Assembly: GCA_905250115.1 (NCBI GenBank)
Contig: CAJNOI010000016.1
Span: forward strand, 742,197 to 806,196
DNA length: 64,000 bases
From: Adineta steineri
Taxonomy: Eukaryota; Rotifera; Eurotatoria; Adinetida; Adinetidae
Direction: 5' to 3'
Position numbers and translations under genes: made by a program. Below are positions 27,174-39,490 of this stretch, piece after piece. Position 1 is the stretch's first letter; each line of letters begins with the position of its first letter. A model generated the notes under the pieces. That model ran no database searches. It had not been told where the DNA came from and saw nothing but the letters and a program-made list of their open reading frames with translations.

Positions 27174-30100
27174 ATGAATACTACGCATGTTATTTATTTG
27201 TTCATAATTTGTTTAATTTATCTTCCAACATTGATCTATTCTGGAGAAGATTTTTATCAATTACTTGGTATTGAAAAATCAGCTACGCAACGTGATATTC
27301 GTCGTGCATTTAAACTTTTAGCACTTGAAAAGCATCCAGATAAACGAACTGTAAATAGATTATTACGATTTGTGTGTTTTTTTTAAAGATTAGCTTATAT
27401 TTAGGGAGATCCTAATGCACATACAGAATTCGTACGAATAAATCGTGCATATGAAATATTACGTGATGATGAATTAAGAAAGAAATATGATACGTATGGT
27501 GAAGAAGGTTTAAAAGATGATTTTAATCGTGGAAATCAATATCAATCATGGAATTTTTATCAACATAGTTTTGGTTTGATTAATGAACTTTTTTTTCTCA
27601 TATATAAATTTATTTGTTTTTTTAGGTATTTATGATGAAGATCCAGAAATTATTACTCTCAGTCGAACAGATTTTTGTAAGAACTTAATTTAAAAGAATA
27701 ATAGTTCTTTTTTATTCATATTTCTCTTTAGTACAATCCGTTGATGGTTCACAAGATGTATGGTTTATTAATTTTTATTCTGCTCAATGTTCACATTGTC
27801 ATGATTTAGCACCAGTGGTAATGTTTTATTCAACGAAATATATACATATATTGTCTTGTGTGTTCGTTGAATATTTTAGTGGCGTGAAATATCAAAAATA
27901 CTTGAAGGTGTTATTCGTATTGGTGCTGTTAATTGTCAAGATGAATGGATGATGTGTAATGAACAAGGCATTCAGGGTTATCCAGCATTACGTATTTATC
28001 CAAAAGTAAGAATGAATATTTTTTGAAAAAACAAATAAATTAAATTATTTTATTTTAAGCGAGATACTTATCAAGGACCAAGAGAAAAAGAAATACTTAT
28101 TCGTTATGCAATGAGTTTTGTTAAAGCTAATGTTGTTAAATTTGATGATCGAATGTTTCGAACTGAAAAATTTGATAATAAGAAACCATGGCTTGTTTCT
28201 TTTTGTCGAGAAGTTGATGAAGGTAATTGTTTAGATGATGATCAAGTTTATAAATTAGCAGTTATGTTGGTATGTTTAATTTTTTCTTTTTTATGTATTA
28301 GATAATAATTTTATTTTCTTCGATTTAATATTAGAATAATCTTGTACAAGTCAGCAGTGTTAATTGTCATGCTGATCCCGATGTATGCCAACAATTAAAA
28401 CCACAAAGCCCTATACTTTTCTATAAAGTTGATAAATTTCCATGGGGTGATAGTTATTCAATAACAACTTTAAATTTAAAAGAAATTGTTACACAAATTT
28501 TATCACTTTTACCAGATTTATCGTTAGTTACGGAAGATCATCTTCAAGTAAGAAAAAAAAATAAAAATAGAGAAAAATTAAATTTTTGTGTTTTTTTTAG
28601 AAAGTACAAAATCATCTAAAAGAAAGTTCAGTTGCTAAACCATGGTTAATTCATTTTTTTGATCAAACAAATAGTGAAAAAGATCTTGATTTAAGAAAAT
28701 TACCATCAATGTTAACTGGTAAATATTGTTTTAAAATATACATAAGATCGAGAAATATTTGATATGGGTTATATTAACTTTTGCAGTACCAGCTGTGTTT
28801 TTTTAACTCCCTTCGAAAAGAAACGATAGTTATTTCTACTCATATTTCAAACGATTGAGGAAGTAGTGAAAAATGATCCCCGGTCGGTATTAAAAGGATT
28901 AGACTTATATTTAATGGAGCAATAATAAATCTTTTCCTACTCGTATCAATTCGAGGAAGTTCGAGCATCATCCCTTAATTACATTATCATACCGGACAGA
29001 CGGATACAATTGGACTAAATTAAACAAAGAAATAACAGTTGTTCCAAATGATAATATAATAAAGTATCATTTGCCTTCTGGTGAAAAAACAACAATAATA
29101 GATAAATAAATGAAATGATTTGACACATATGGTGCATATATTTAGCCAACAATGTGGACGAATAGAGAAGTGTAACTTGCACTTGTCAACCTTTTTTTGA
29201 AAAACTTCATCGATAAACGTCAGTAATTATTACTCACTTCAGTTTTTTAATTGCTAAAATAAATCCTAACCAAAGGATTAATGATTATAAAAAGCTGTTT
29301 GTTTTAACCCCATGAACCTATATTATTATTCGACAGGTGCATTATAAAGGTTAGAATAGTATCAAAAAAGAAACAATGTAAATGTCATAATTGTTTATAA
29401 AAAAGAAAATCTTTTTTTAGATTACAATGTTGGTCGATTTGATTGTTCATCATCACCCAATGTTTGTAGTGATTTATATATATTTAAGAAACCTGCATTT
29501 ATTTTATTCAAACGTAGTGGACATCATGAATTCTATTATGGTAAATATCGATTTTTATGAAAAACAAAAGAATTAATTTTGAATTAAAGGTCGTCAAACA
29601 TCTAATGATATTGCTGGATTTGTTCGTGATAATGCATTTTCACCATTACGTACTCTAACTCCTTCGGATTTTCCATCAGTAAAAACTGATACAAAACCAT
29701 TTATTATTGATTTCTTTTCACCAGTAAATATTCATATTGAAAAAAAAGAAACATTTCATCCATTTGATTTTCTATTTTTATTAATATATTAGTTTTGTCC
29801 GCCATGTATGCATTTATTACCAGAATTTCGTAAAGCATCAAAACGTGTAAATGATCAAGTCAATTTTGGTACTGTTGATTGTACAGTACATCAACAATTA
29901 TGTCAACAATCTGGTATAAATTCTTATCCAACAACAATAATGTATAATCAATCAACACAACATTATTTTCATGGTCAACATCAAGAACAATCAATAATAA
30001 ATTTTATTGATGATATACTTCATCCAACAGTTATAACATTAGATAATGATTTATATATTAAATTAATTGAAAATAAAAATTTAACTGATATGTGGTTAGT

Positions 30101-31076
30101 TGATTTTTTTATGCCATGGTGTCATCCTTGTCAACAATTAAGTGGTGAATGGCGAACATTATCAAAAGTAAATAGAATAAAGATCGAAAATACTTATTCT
30201 TTTTTTTTTTTGTTTTTAGTTTTTAAAAGGTATTGCTAATGTTGCACAAGTTGATTGTACAATTCAAACAGAATTATGTCAAAGACAAGGTGTTCAAAGT
30301 TATCCAACAATTCGACTTTATCCACCAAATATGGATGGAAAAAATTTTGTGTTAGTTTAATAATATATGAAAACATGTATTAATGTTTTTTGTTGTTGTT
30401 TAGATTATATAATAATGGATGGCGTGATGCAAATTCATTACGAAATTGGGCATTTCAGTATTTACCCAGTAAAGTTATTGAATTAGATGAAAAGAATTTT
30501 TCGACCAATGTTTTACGTGATTCAAAACCATGGGTGATTGATTTTTATGGTATGTACTTAATACTGTCTAGACTGATTAGGTAGCTCTCAAGTTTGAGAT
30601 TATTACATGTCTTATCAGATAGAATGTTGATTGAATATTTCTATGTTAATATTTAGCACCTTGGTGTGGACATTGTCATCAGTTTTCACCAATATTTGAA
30701 AGTATTGCACGTGTAAGTAATGTTATATTTTTAAAAGAGATAAATTTAATCGATTTTATTTTTATGTGTAGAGTTTTGAAGAAAAAGTCAATTTTGGTAA
30801 AATTAATTGTGATAGTCATCAATCAGTCTGTCAACGAGCATCGATTCGTGCTTATCCAACTCTTAAATATTATAAAGGTTCACCTGATTCAAAACGACAA
30901 GTAAATTTTTATTTAAACTAAAATAAATCATCTTATTTCAATCATATTTTTAGGATTTTCCTGGTAGCGAAATAGCAAATTTAGATACTAATTTTATTAT
31001 TAATTTTGTTAATATTCAATTACAACAAAACCAACAGCAACAAACATCGAATGTACATCACACAACTGAATTATAA
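27174..31076 (+). CDS. DNAJC10: DnaJ homologue C10 (ERdj5), ER disulfide reductase
   Basis: ERdj5 in the ER lumen reduces disulfides of misfolded proteins and hands them to BiP. The gene has over ten exons with short introns, apart from 28719-29420 (702 nt). A signal peptide (YLFIICLIYLPTLIYSG) precedes the J domain (EDFYQLLGIEKSATQ through KKYDTYGEEGL) with the HPD tripeptide in KHPDKRT. Thioredoxin-like domains follow with four CxxC sites in family order: CSHC near 27795, CPPC near 29800, CHPC near 30120 and CGHC near 30665. The two domains between CSHC and CPPC have no CxxC, as in the mammalian protein. The mammalian fourth site is CGPC, so CGHC (PDI-like) is a difference. The C-terminus is HTTEL, not KDEL, so ER retention by the usual signal is doubtful. 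The start ATG follows CTTTCTAG directly. Confidence 0.93.
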
Positions 31077-32047
31077 ATAAATCTCATCTTCGCTTCCTTT
31101 GTTTTTTTTACTAGACATTTTATTTTAATGTTTTTGTTTTTGTTTATTTATTAAATCTCATTCTGTTTTGGTATAGAATTTCTAACTAATATGAACTTTT
31201 TATGTTTATAATGTTATTATCATATCTGAATAAAGTGGGTTTCTTTTTTTTTCTTTTGTTAATAATCGAGAATGTTTTTGAATGAAATAAAAAAAACAAA
31301 TTTTTTGTTTTCGAAAAAAAATATTTTTAAATAGCATTAAAAATGTTTGTCGAATATAAAATGTGTAGATTTTTGATCCAGTAGTAGTTCTTTATATAGA
31401 TTAATCTAATACAAAGCATGAAAAACGATATGTTTGTCGATAATTAGGTACTCTATAGTAGAGTTATTCTTTACCGTTTATCTAAAATAACACAGAATGC
31501 GATAAACAGATGTCATATCAATTATATTTCGAATATATTTATACTATAATAAATTATGTTTATCTTATAGAATAATTAACTATTCAAAATAAGTTTTATC
31601 CGCTATGATCTCGTTTTATACTTTAACTTTATCAAATTTGATTTATTTAACCTGTAGAATTATAAATGACGATAATCTAGTAGACCTTCGGCGCTCTTTT
31701 TCTTCTCTTTCTTTCTCAATATTTTACATTCATTGATATGTACGCTAGATGAAAGAATTGCACGTATACTTTAATAGTTTTGTATAAATAAAAGAGAAAA
31801 AAAAAGACTTTATTCCTTTTCGTACCAATCATTTACTCGTTTGTTCGTTTATATATTTGATCGATGTCTCATCTGTTCTCTTACAAACTCATAAAAAAAT
31901 AACGTGTAACATTATTCTATCCAGAGCAAATATATACATACGAAGAAAAGAAAAATGGAAGGATCAAGTACAAGAAAAAAAACCCATTATAGTACAATAT
32001 TTATCATCCAATATATATATTAGAATCAATATACCACGAAGAAAATA
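31077..32047. other. Intergenic region between DNAJC10 and the C2-domain gene
   Basis: About 1 kb of AT-rich sequence. It includes the DNAJC10 3' UTR with an AATAAA-type signal near 31230 and presumably the promoter of the next gene. No coding region is supported. Confidence 0.5.
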
Positions 32048-33878
32048 ATGAACATATTAGTCGATAAAAATATTTCACAATCACAACTTTCAGATCTACA
32101 TCGAATACATATTGATGATAATCAAAATAACAACAATTCTTTTATGCATCGATTCACACGATGGCTTCCTTTAATGAAACGGTGGAAAAATGATTCTATA
32201 CCAGAAGTATGTACAAAACATATACATAGTACTCTTTGTTAATAGAAAGAAAAACAGAGTCTAACATTTTTTTGTACAAACATACGTACATACAATTATG
32301 TAACACTCTATTAACCATTCCTAAGTGTACTATGATGTTTATCAGATGTAGCATATAGAATTGTTACTACTTGTGTATATATAAAGAAGAAAAGAAAAAG
32401 AAACCTTTGTTTATATTTAGGCTCGAATAGTGTTTGGCAACAATTTAATTGCAAATAAAAACGAAATAATGTGTATAAATGATATTCCATTTGTTATTCC
32501 AAGACAATTAAATGAATGTCGACAAGAAACATCACCTGAATTTGAACGAGCAAAACTTATTATAAGACGAATGGATGAATATCTTGTTTCACCTGAAGAT
32601 CATAGTGAAGCTAAAAGACAACGTCATGAAATTACTTCAGTTGGTTTACGTGCATTAGCTGCTGCAGCTAATACAATACAAAAAGTATCATTTCGTGAAG
32701 TACTTAGTGTTGATGAAACCTTACCAGTTGCAGCACGACGTTTATCCGAAGAACATTCATCTGTTGACAATCTTTTACGTCAATCAGAAAAAATTGATCC
32801 AATAACTGATTTTCAAGAAGCACATGATTTCATTGAATTTGATGCTGCACTTGATCAACATCGTAAAGAATTAGCTAAAAAAGATCCATGTAAACCATCG
32901 GATATGCTTTATTTAAAATTTTGTTTAATGCTTGAATTACAACGTGATGAAAATGAAAGTTGTTTACGTATATTATTACATGATATTATATTTAAATTTC
33001 ATTTATCAGATTTTCGTTTACGTTGTGAAATACATGTACGAAAACCAATTGAACATGAACTTGTCCTAGAAAAAACTGTTCATGAATCACATTTAACAAC
33101 AAATTATTCAGCACAATTAAAATTATGGGCTGCTGATTGGATTGTTCAACAAGATGTTGAATTATATATTGTTATGAAAATTGAATCATTATCAATTAAT
33201 AAATATATAGGTTCAAAATTTTGGGATATGGCACATTTACATGTTAAAAATGTTCCACATGGTTCATCAAGAATATTTCTACGTGAAATTACACCTGTTT
33301 GTCGACCGTATAAAATTGTAAGTTTAAATATGAAAAATTTGTTTAGTTTTTTTTGAAAATATATTTTAAGCTTTCACGTGGTATTAATGTTGGTCAAGTA
33401 GAAATTGAAGCAACATATTGGCTTACAAAACATGAATTATCAATTAATATTATTAAAATTAGTCATTCACAAGCTGAACGATTTTTACGAGCACCTGGTA
33501 TGAAAGGTTTTTTATTTTTTTGTAAATCAAAAATTTATCACTTTTTATTTAGAAACATATGTGGAAATTGTTTTTCAAGGTCCATTTGATATATTTGATA
33601 TTCAACGAACGAAAGTAGCTGAACGTTCATTAAATCCAATATTTAATGAAGAATTTCTTTTTCAAATTCCAGAAAAAACAGCTGTCAGTGATGTAACTGT
33701 CGATTTAATATTTGTTGAAAAATCAAATTTATATCATAACCCTGCTATACTTGGAGTATTAACATTATCAAAACATACAGATTGGTTTCCTGTAAGAAAA
33801 TTTTGGGCAGACGTGGAAGAAAATCCAAATGTTAAATTAAAAGATAGTTTTTTATTTGAAGGAAATGTTGATGAATAA
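32048..33878 (+). CDS. C2-domain protein, synaptotagmin-related
   Basis: Four exons (32048-32206, 32421-33317, 33371-33506, 33553-33878) join in frame to 505 codons. The last exon ends in a C2-like fold: VEIVFQG, then KVAERSLNPIFNEEFLFQIP, which matches the C2 phrase T..NPVFNE.F.F.IP, then VTVDLIFVEKS and ILGVLTL. The region encoded near 32890-33320 has alternating beta-strand character and may be a first C2 domain. The N-terminal third is polar and helical with no known domain. Acidic calcium-binding loops are not obvious, so calcium-independent binding or protein contact is possible. There is no signal peptide or clear membrane span, unlike true synaptotagmins. Family assignment is moderate; orthology is unknown. 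This is the last gene of the conserved block. Confidence 0.65.
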
Positions 33879-34854
33879 GCATCGAAAATAGACTATTTCT
33901 TTATGTTGGTTTTTTTTACAGAAAATATTTGTAAAAATAATTTTTTTAATAGGCATAATTCTCAGAATTAATATGTTTGTTATAGGTTTTGTATCTGAAG
34001 AATATACAAATATTTATTCAAAGATGAGTTTTCTTAAATGGTAAATAAGTCTATTCCTTTTTTATATCATCATTCAACTTGCAACCGTGATGACTGACGA
34101 TCCCGAACTATCATATTCAGATATAAAAATATTGAATAAAATCGAGTTATTCTATGAAATTTCGCTTTATTCTTTATTATCACACACTGTATAACCAGCA
34201 ACCTAAGCATTTGGATCAAATACTGTCATACATATTAGAAACGAGTTTCGGATTGGGAATATTATCGAAAAAACTATTGAATTGATTGCCATTCTACAAG
34301 ACGATTTTAAACGTCTCTTCGTAGTAGATCGCACCCATCCATCACGACTAAAGTAAATAAAAATCTCGAAAAGGTTGCGGATTATAATAAGAGACTTTTG
34401 AAGTAGAGTACAGCAAGTGGTTTATTTGTAAATAGCTGAATTCGATTGTAGTAAACGTAGGATAACTAATTATGGTACTATCAAATTATTTAACGAACTG
34501 CAATTAATTTCTAGTGATAAAAAATACTCATCATCATATGATTGAAAATTTCATAAAATCAACATAACTATGCAAAAAAAAGACAAGGGTCTGTATACTT
34601 GTCAGCTTTTACTTCTCTTGCTGCATTCTAACTATGAATAAATAATGAACTCGATCTGCGTCGAACAATTGAAAACCTGACATTATTCGTGATTCAAAAG
34701 CTTTATAGTAAATATTTAGGGTGTTATCTATATAAAATAGATCAATTTCATTTTTTCATACGTTAAATACAACTATTCAATTAGACCGGGTGTTGATGAC
34801 ATATCAATCAGTATATATATATCACAGTTTTTTAACTTTTTTCGTTAGCGTGTG
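33879..34854. other. Intergenic region at the transition to repeat-rich DNA
   Basis: AT-rich sequence without a supported gene. The repeat-rich half of the window begins at its end. Confidence 0.5.
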
Positions 34855-34982
34855 ATCAAAATTAATTTTAATGATAATCATAGGAAAGTTTCTTTCAGAA
34901 AAGTATCAGCAAATCCATTGAATGAGCGCTATTTGTAAATAATGAACAAAGAGCAAATTGTTTGTTTGTTTGTATTATTAAG

Positions 34983-35345
34983 AATATCATGCATTGAGAA
35001 AAAAATGACTAGCTTGAGTTGTATCGCTGTACAGCTGTCATTCATCGTTGTGCGAAAGCTATTTTCAATCATAGATGCTTTATTAGTAATGAAGAGTGAG
35101 AAAACTGTTTGTCAGCATTGTCAGTAATATCATGCATTCATGACAAACTCACTACTTTCAGTTGTGTCGCTGTACAGCTGCCATACTTCATTAATAGAAA
35201 ACAAGTTGCGCTTGTTGCTATTCTATTAATAAAGGAGAGAGAGAGAGAATTATTTATCATGCATTCATGACAAACTCACTACTTTCAGTTGTGCCGCTAT
35301 ACAGATGCTATACTTCGCAGAAAGAAAACTAATGAATGTGTCAGG
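34983..35345 (+). repeat. Imperfect tandem repeats within copy A
   Basis: Three units of about 125-145 bp each begin with ATCATGCATT and contain TTGTGTCGCTGTACAGCTG or a variant (starts near 34987, 35130 and 35257). The same three-unit array is present in copy B near 55258, 55402 and 55541, so it predates the duplication. Confidence 0.75.
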
Positions 35346-36340
35346 AGTAATGAATCTCTCAGTATTCTAATTATATCTTTTCTCAAATTCGTTCACTAAG
35401 CCTCTGTTTTGTTTCAAAGATCCGTTTCGAGATGTTCTACAAAATGATATATTTTTTATTTATGTAAATAATACTCATCATAGTATAAGTCATGCTCCAA
35501 ACGAGCAATTCAAGGTGTAGAGTTTTGTGAAACAACATCTTGACTGGAACATGTTTTAGAAAACGATGAATGTTATTCAAACAAATACGAATACATCATC
35601 TTGTAAAAGGATGAATAGATGAACCTTTCAAAAAAATCAAGCTTGAACAAATGAATAATAATAAGAAATGAGAATAATCATTTCAGTTTGCTTGTGAGAT
35701 TTTTTAAAAATATCATTTAGTTTCTTAGTTGTCAGGCGAACACATATTTTCCAGATGTTATGGAAAAAAAATGGTTAAAACAAAGAAAATGAGTTGGCAA
35801 CTTTCATATATAAATATTTTTTTATTTAGCTATATAACGTACTGTTGTAAGTATTTTTATTCTATCATCAACTCTTCACTATTATACTTGTAAATATCGA
35901 AATACTAGTGCATAGTCTTGATTTCTGATTGAAATGATACGTGTATATGACTTGATTTTTATTTACCATATAGGACATAAATGAATCTTGATGATCTTCA
36001 TACTTATTCTTGACTGTTTCTACTGTAGTGACTTTAGAAAGAGATTGAGGCTATTAAAAGTATAAAATCTTTAATAGATCTTAGTATGATATTGTAAGAA
36101 AACTAAAATGAGAGATTTTCGACTGAAATTTTCTATATAATGTATCTAACAGTCTTCATTACATTCTGAAAGTTTTAACTTAAATGAATGAAGTTTTCAG
36201 AAAGAGATGAGTCGTTTGTAAAACGAACTATTCTCTATACTTTTATGATAAAGTGGTAGTTTTCGCAAATGCATTGTTTCTAAATGCAAGTATTCATTTG
36301 AGCTGATACTTCTAGGATATTGTAAGACCATGAGTTGAGG

Positions 36341-36418
36341 TTGTGGGTGTGATTGTGGGTGTTACTTCTCTGTTCAAACTTATCCGTTGTCTTTCACCCA
36401 CATCCACATCCACACCCT
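36341..36418. repeat. Telomere-like fold-back element 1
   Basis: A G/T-rich arm (TTGTGGGTGTGATTGTGGGTG) is followed by about 35 nt and then a C/A-rich arm (CACCCACATCCACATCCACACCC). The sequence is absent at the same place in copy B, where the flanks diverge just after GAGTTG. Confidence 0.7.
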
Positions 36419-36793
36419 AGTTGAACATGAATCAAACCCAAATTCTTTTGGTTTTTGACCCTTTGAGTATTCAGTTTAGGGTTGGGTTTGAATCTGAATT
36501 AGATAAGGAAAACTTCGATGTCTAAGCCACAGTAATACCTATATCCAAACTCATATACCCAAACCCGACAAACCCAAACTGTTTGAATTTGGTACATGCC
36601 TAGTTATCATCAAATCAATGGTCACTTATTTCAGGCCAATCCATCTCGAATGTAAATTATATGAAAAAATGAAAGAGATTAATAATTAATTCAATCGAGT
36701 GTTATGAAGTGAATTTCTACAGTATTGTTTTTAGAAAATCATAAACTAGTGATTAAATTAGAGAGAAGTACTCTGGGTTTTTCTTCAGTCAAG

Positions 36794-38438
36794 ATGCCAT
36801 TATGTTTACAAATACGTGCAAAAGTCCGGAGGTAAAATAAGCGTGATTGAATAAAAATGTATTTTCATTTTTTCGAATAATAGGATCTGGAGGTATCATC
36901 CTCGTATATGTGTTACTCTTTTGATTCTAATCGGTTTAGTAATTGCTTGTGTTTTGATAATCAAACTAATAGTCTTACGTCAACAATCTAAACTTGCCGG
37001 TATTATAATTATTGAAATAGTCAGTTGTATTTTCTCCATCTGTTTTAATTTATCAATTAAGATCAAACAACAAACAGTGGATTATCATCGACTACATTTC
37101 CTCTGGTACCGGAGACATCGTCCACTCTGCAACCACATACATCATTCTCTCTGCCATCGCAAACACCATCGACTTCGGTGCCACGGACATCGTCCATCCT
37201 GCAGCCACAGACCTCAGCCGCTATGGTACCGCAGACATCGCCCATTCTGCAGCTACAGACGTCGGGCACTTTGCAGCCGCAGATGTCAGCCGCTCTGGTG
37301 CCGCAGACATCACCCATTTTACAGCCACAAACATCGGCCACTCTGCAGCCGCGGACGTCAGCCGCTCTGCTGCCGCAGCCATCATCCATTCTGCAGCCAC
37401 AGACATCGGCCACTCTGGTGCCGCAGACATCACCCATTCTACAGCCACAAACATCGGCCACTCTGCAGCCGCAGACGTCAGCCGCTCTGGTGCAGCAGCC
37501 ATCACCCATTCTACAGCTACAGACATCGGCTAGTCTGCCATCGCATACTTCATCGACTTTGGTGCCACAGACATCGCCCATTCTGCAGCAGCAAACATCA
37601 TTGGCTCAAACAGGTATGATGAAGAATATTGTTCATCAAATAAATTTTGTTCCCCATTAGTTGTTCTTTGACTCAGAGAGACGAGGAGCATCCAGTTTTA
37701 ATCCTTCGCAAGGCACTTACCATAGAGGACTTTAATCCCATCATGCTGAACGTATAAATATCTTTAAAAGTAATTCCTACACCTGTCTCGGCTTTTTCAT
37801 TCTACATCCTTTTACTAATCGCATGTATGCAAGCTTTCTGTACAATTCCATCTATTTCAGAATGGACGCGACCTCGCGCCTGTGAATCCGAGTTACTGTC
37901 TATTCATTATATAATATCAAGTGTTAAGTTATTTTTTACGTTACCTAGTGAAATATTTGCACAGTAACATTTATTAGCTCAACTCTATCAATGAACCGCA
38001 CAGTTTTGTATTGGCAAATCTACTTTGTTGTTTGCTCTAGAAAAAAGAGCGGAAATATCGGTTGTAAGCACTAATAACGTCTTTTAAGGTCTCAGAAAGA
38101 CTGGTGAAGCGCTTCAACTCCTCCGAAATTATTTAGTCTCATAAAGTTTCAAAAATATCGTGAAACGTCATGAAGGCCCTAAAGATCTATCTTAGTATAC
38201 CCACACTCACACTCACACCCTAATCTCTGCATTGAAATAATGATTTATTTTATTAATTTAGATGTTTCATGTCAATCATTCACTTATAGTTCATACAAAC
38301 CATATTCAACTGGAAATCAACCATGGTCAATTAGTATTGCTGATATAGATAATGATAACAAGAATGATATAATTGTTCTAAATGCACTTGGTGCAAATTT
38401 TGGAATCTATTTTAATCAAGGAAATGGAATATTTCAAA
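36794..38438 (+). CDS. Membrane-anchored protein with Pro/Thr/Ser repeat linker and FG-GAP/VCBS repeat, cut by assembly gap
   Basis: Exons 36794-36831, 36884-36999, 37062-37613 and 38262-38438 join in consistent frame. Exons 1-2 encode a short basic N-terminus (MPLCLQIRAKVRR) and one hydrophobic span (VTLLILIGLVIACVLIIKLIVL), which fits a type II signal anchor. Exon 3 encodes DQTTNSGLSST and then about 20 units of an 8-residue repeat of the type QPQTSATL. A phase-1 junction (G plus AT gives Asp) leads to an exon with SCQSFTYSSYKPYSTGNQPW and the calcium-loop-like DIDNDNKNDIIVLNALG, an FG-GAP/VCBS repeat. The rest is lost in the gap at 38439-38538, and the sequence after the gap does not continue the frame. 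The 57-nt-type intron in exon 2/3 is needed to switch to the linker frame and is conserved in copy B. Function is unknown; a cell-surface role is inferred. Confidence 0.7.
37090..37600 (+). repeat. Coding minisatellite, 24-bp unit
   Basis: About 21 imperfect units of 24 bp encode an 8-residue repeat with consensus (Q/V)PQTS(A/P)xL, often in a higher-order set of three units (72 bp). The GC content is far above the surroundings. In copy B this region has only about two degenerate units, so the array expanded in copy A after or at the duplication, or collapsed in copy B. Confidence 0.9.
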
Positions 38439-38538
38439 NNNNNNNNNNNNNNNNNNNNNNNNNNNNNNNNNNNNNNNNNNNNNNNNNNNNNNNNNNNNNN
38501 NNNNNNNNNNNNNNNNNNNNNNNNNNNNNNNNNNNNNN
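38439..38538. other. Assembly gap of 100 N
   Basis: A run of exactly 100 N, which is a conventional scaffold gap of unknown size. It interrupts the FG-GAP exon. Confidence 0.99.
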
Positions 38539-38672
38539 TTAAATGAGTTTTGAAAGTCAGTGAATAATATAATGATCAAATTGAGAAGAGCAATGCGTCT
38601 GCCTTACTAGAACATGGACATAAAATCAACATTTTGTTGTTGTCTCGATGCTAATCAACGATAAATTTTATT
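38539..38672 (+). repeat. Partial copy of the MITE seen at 43,019-43,411
   Basis: The sequence after the gap starts TTAAATGAGTTTTGAAAGTC and matches 43022-43160 closely for about 130 bp, including the terminal part. The match then fades. The element abuts the gap, so its insertion may have caused the assembly break. Confidence 0.8.
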
Positions 38673-38933
38673 TTCATGATAAATATATTCATATTTAATA
38701 TTTAAATTCATTTTTTTTATTAAAAATAAATTTATATTTAAGATTTTGTAGATAATAATTGAGGAAGAATTTGTACAGCTGAACCATGAAAATGATAACT
38801 AAAATAAAGTTTTAAAACGAAGAAAAGAAACTCACAACTAAAACTAAATCACATAATTAAATTTCTTTATCAATTTTTTGGTAAAACATCATTCCAAATT
38901 TGTTCACCAAACTAAACAATATGATAATGCAGA

Positions 38934-38998
38934 GAGTGTGGATGTGGGCAAAGATGTAGATATGTAAAACTGAATATATCCTCATTCACATCCATATC
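38934..38998. repeat. Telomere-like fold-back element 2 (degenerate)
   Basis: AGTGTGGATGTGGGC on the left and CATTCACATCCATATC on the right can pair loosely. Similar in plan to the better preserved element at 39,047. Confidence 0.45.
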
Positions 38999-39046
38999 GT
39001 CAACATTGATTGCTTGTTGTGATATGAAATTTTCGAACGACTTCGA

Positions 39047-39107
39047 GGGTGTGGGTGTGTACTTTGATATTACTCATTACAGCTGCCCATACTAACACCC
39101 ACACCCT
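39047..39107. repeat. Telomere-like fold-back element 3
   Basis: AGGGTGTGGGTGTG and ACACCCACACCCT form arms around a core TTTGATATTACTCATTACAG. The core is shared, in reverse orientation, with the element at 41,526-41,580, which shows that these are copies of one element and not chance simple repeats. Confidence 0.8.
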
Positions 39108-39490
39108 GGCTTGCATTTGTGCAGTTTTTTCAAAGATAAGAAAAATATGTTTATCATGAACAGATAAACAAATATAATTATTTACAGAACAAAAAGGTGT
39201 ATTCTTAACTACATCTTATTTATAACACAAAGATTTCATGTTTTATTCTGAGATTGCATCAGATGTTTTTTCTGAAGCGTAGTTACTAAAACATTAACTT
39301 CACATAAGATCGATTTGAACAATCTTCCTCTTATTTTTAGTAATTGAATTCTGTACTTATATGATAAAAAAAAGAAACATTCTAAATCTTAGAAACTGTA
39401 TGAATATAACATAACTATGAAAACAAAATCAAGACAATTTAAATATAGATTATTTATTAGATTTATCAATTTTACATGATAAAAACAATC

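Larger units (their letters stand above)
34855..37860 (+). repeat. Segmental duplication, copy A (partner at 55,127-57,930)
   Basis: From GATCAAAATTAATTTTAATG at its start to about 37,860 this block matches 55,127-57,930 with many long identical stretches, for example TTTTCCAGATGTTATGGAAA and TCAAGATGCCATTATGTT. It contains a non-coding 5' part and the first exons of a membrane-protein gene. It differs from copy B by the telomere-like insert at 36,341-36,418 and its neighbourhood, and by the expanded minisatellite at about 37,090-37,600. Confidence 0.9.

Noticed and set aside
37090..37600. Regularly spaced repeats resembling a CRISPR array
   Set aside because: Units are contiguous with no unique spacers and encode a protein repeat.
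37063..37619. Long open frames in several frames and both strands, including minus-strand frames of 172 and 101 codons
   Set aside because: They arise because a 24-bp repeat without stops is open in most frames. Only the frame that joins the conserved splice sites and is kept in copy B is supported.
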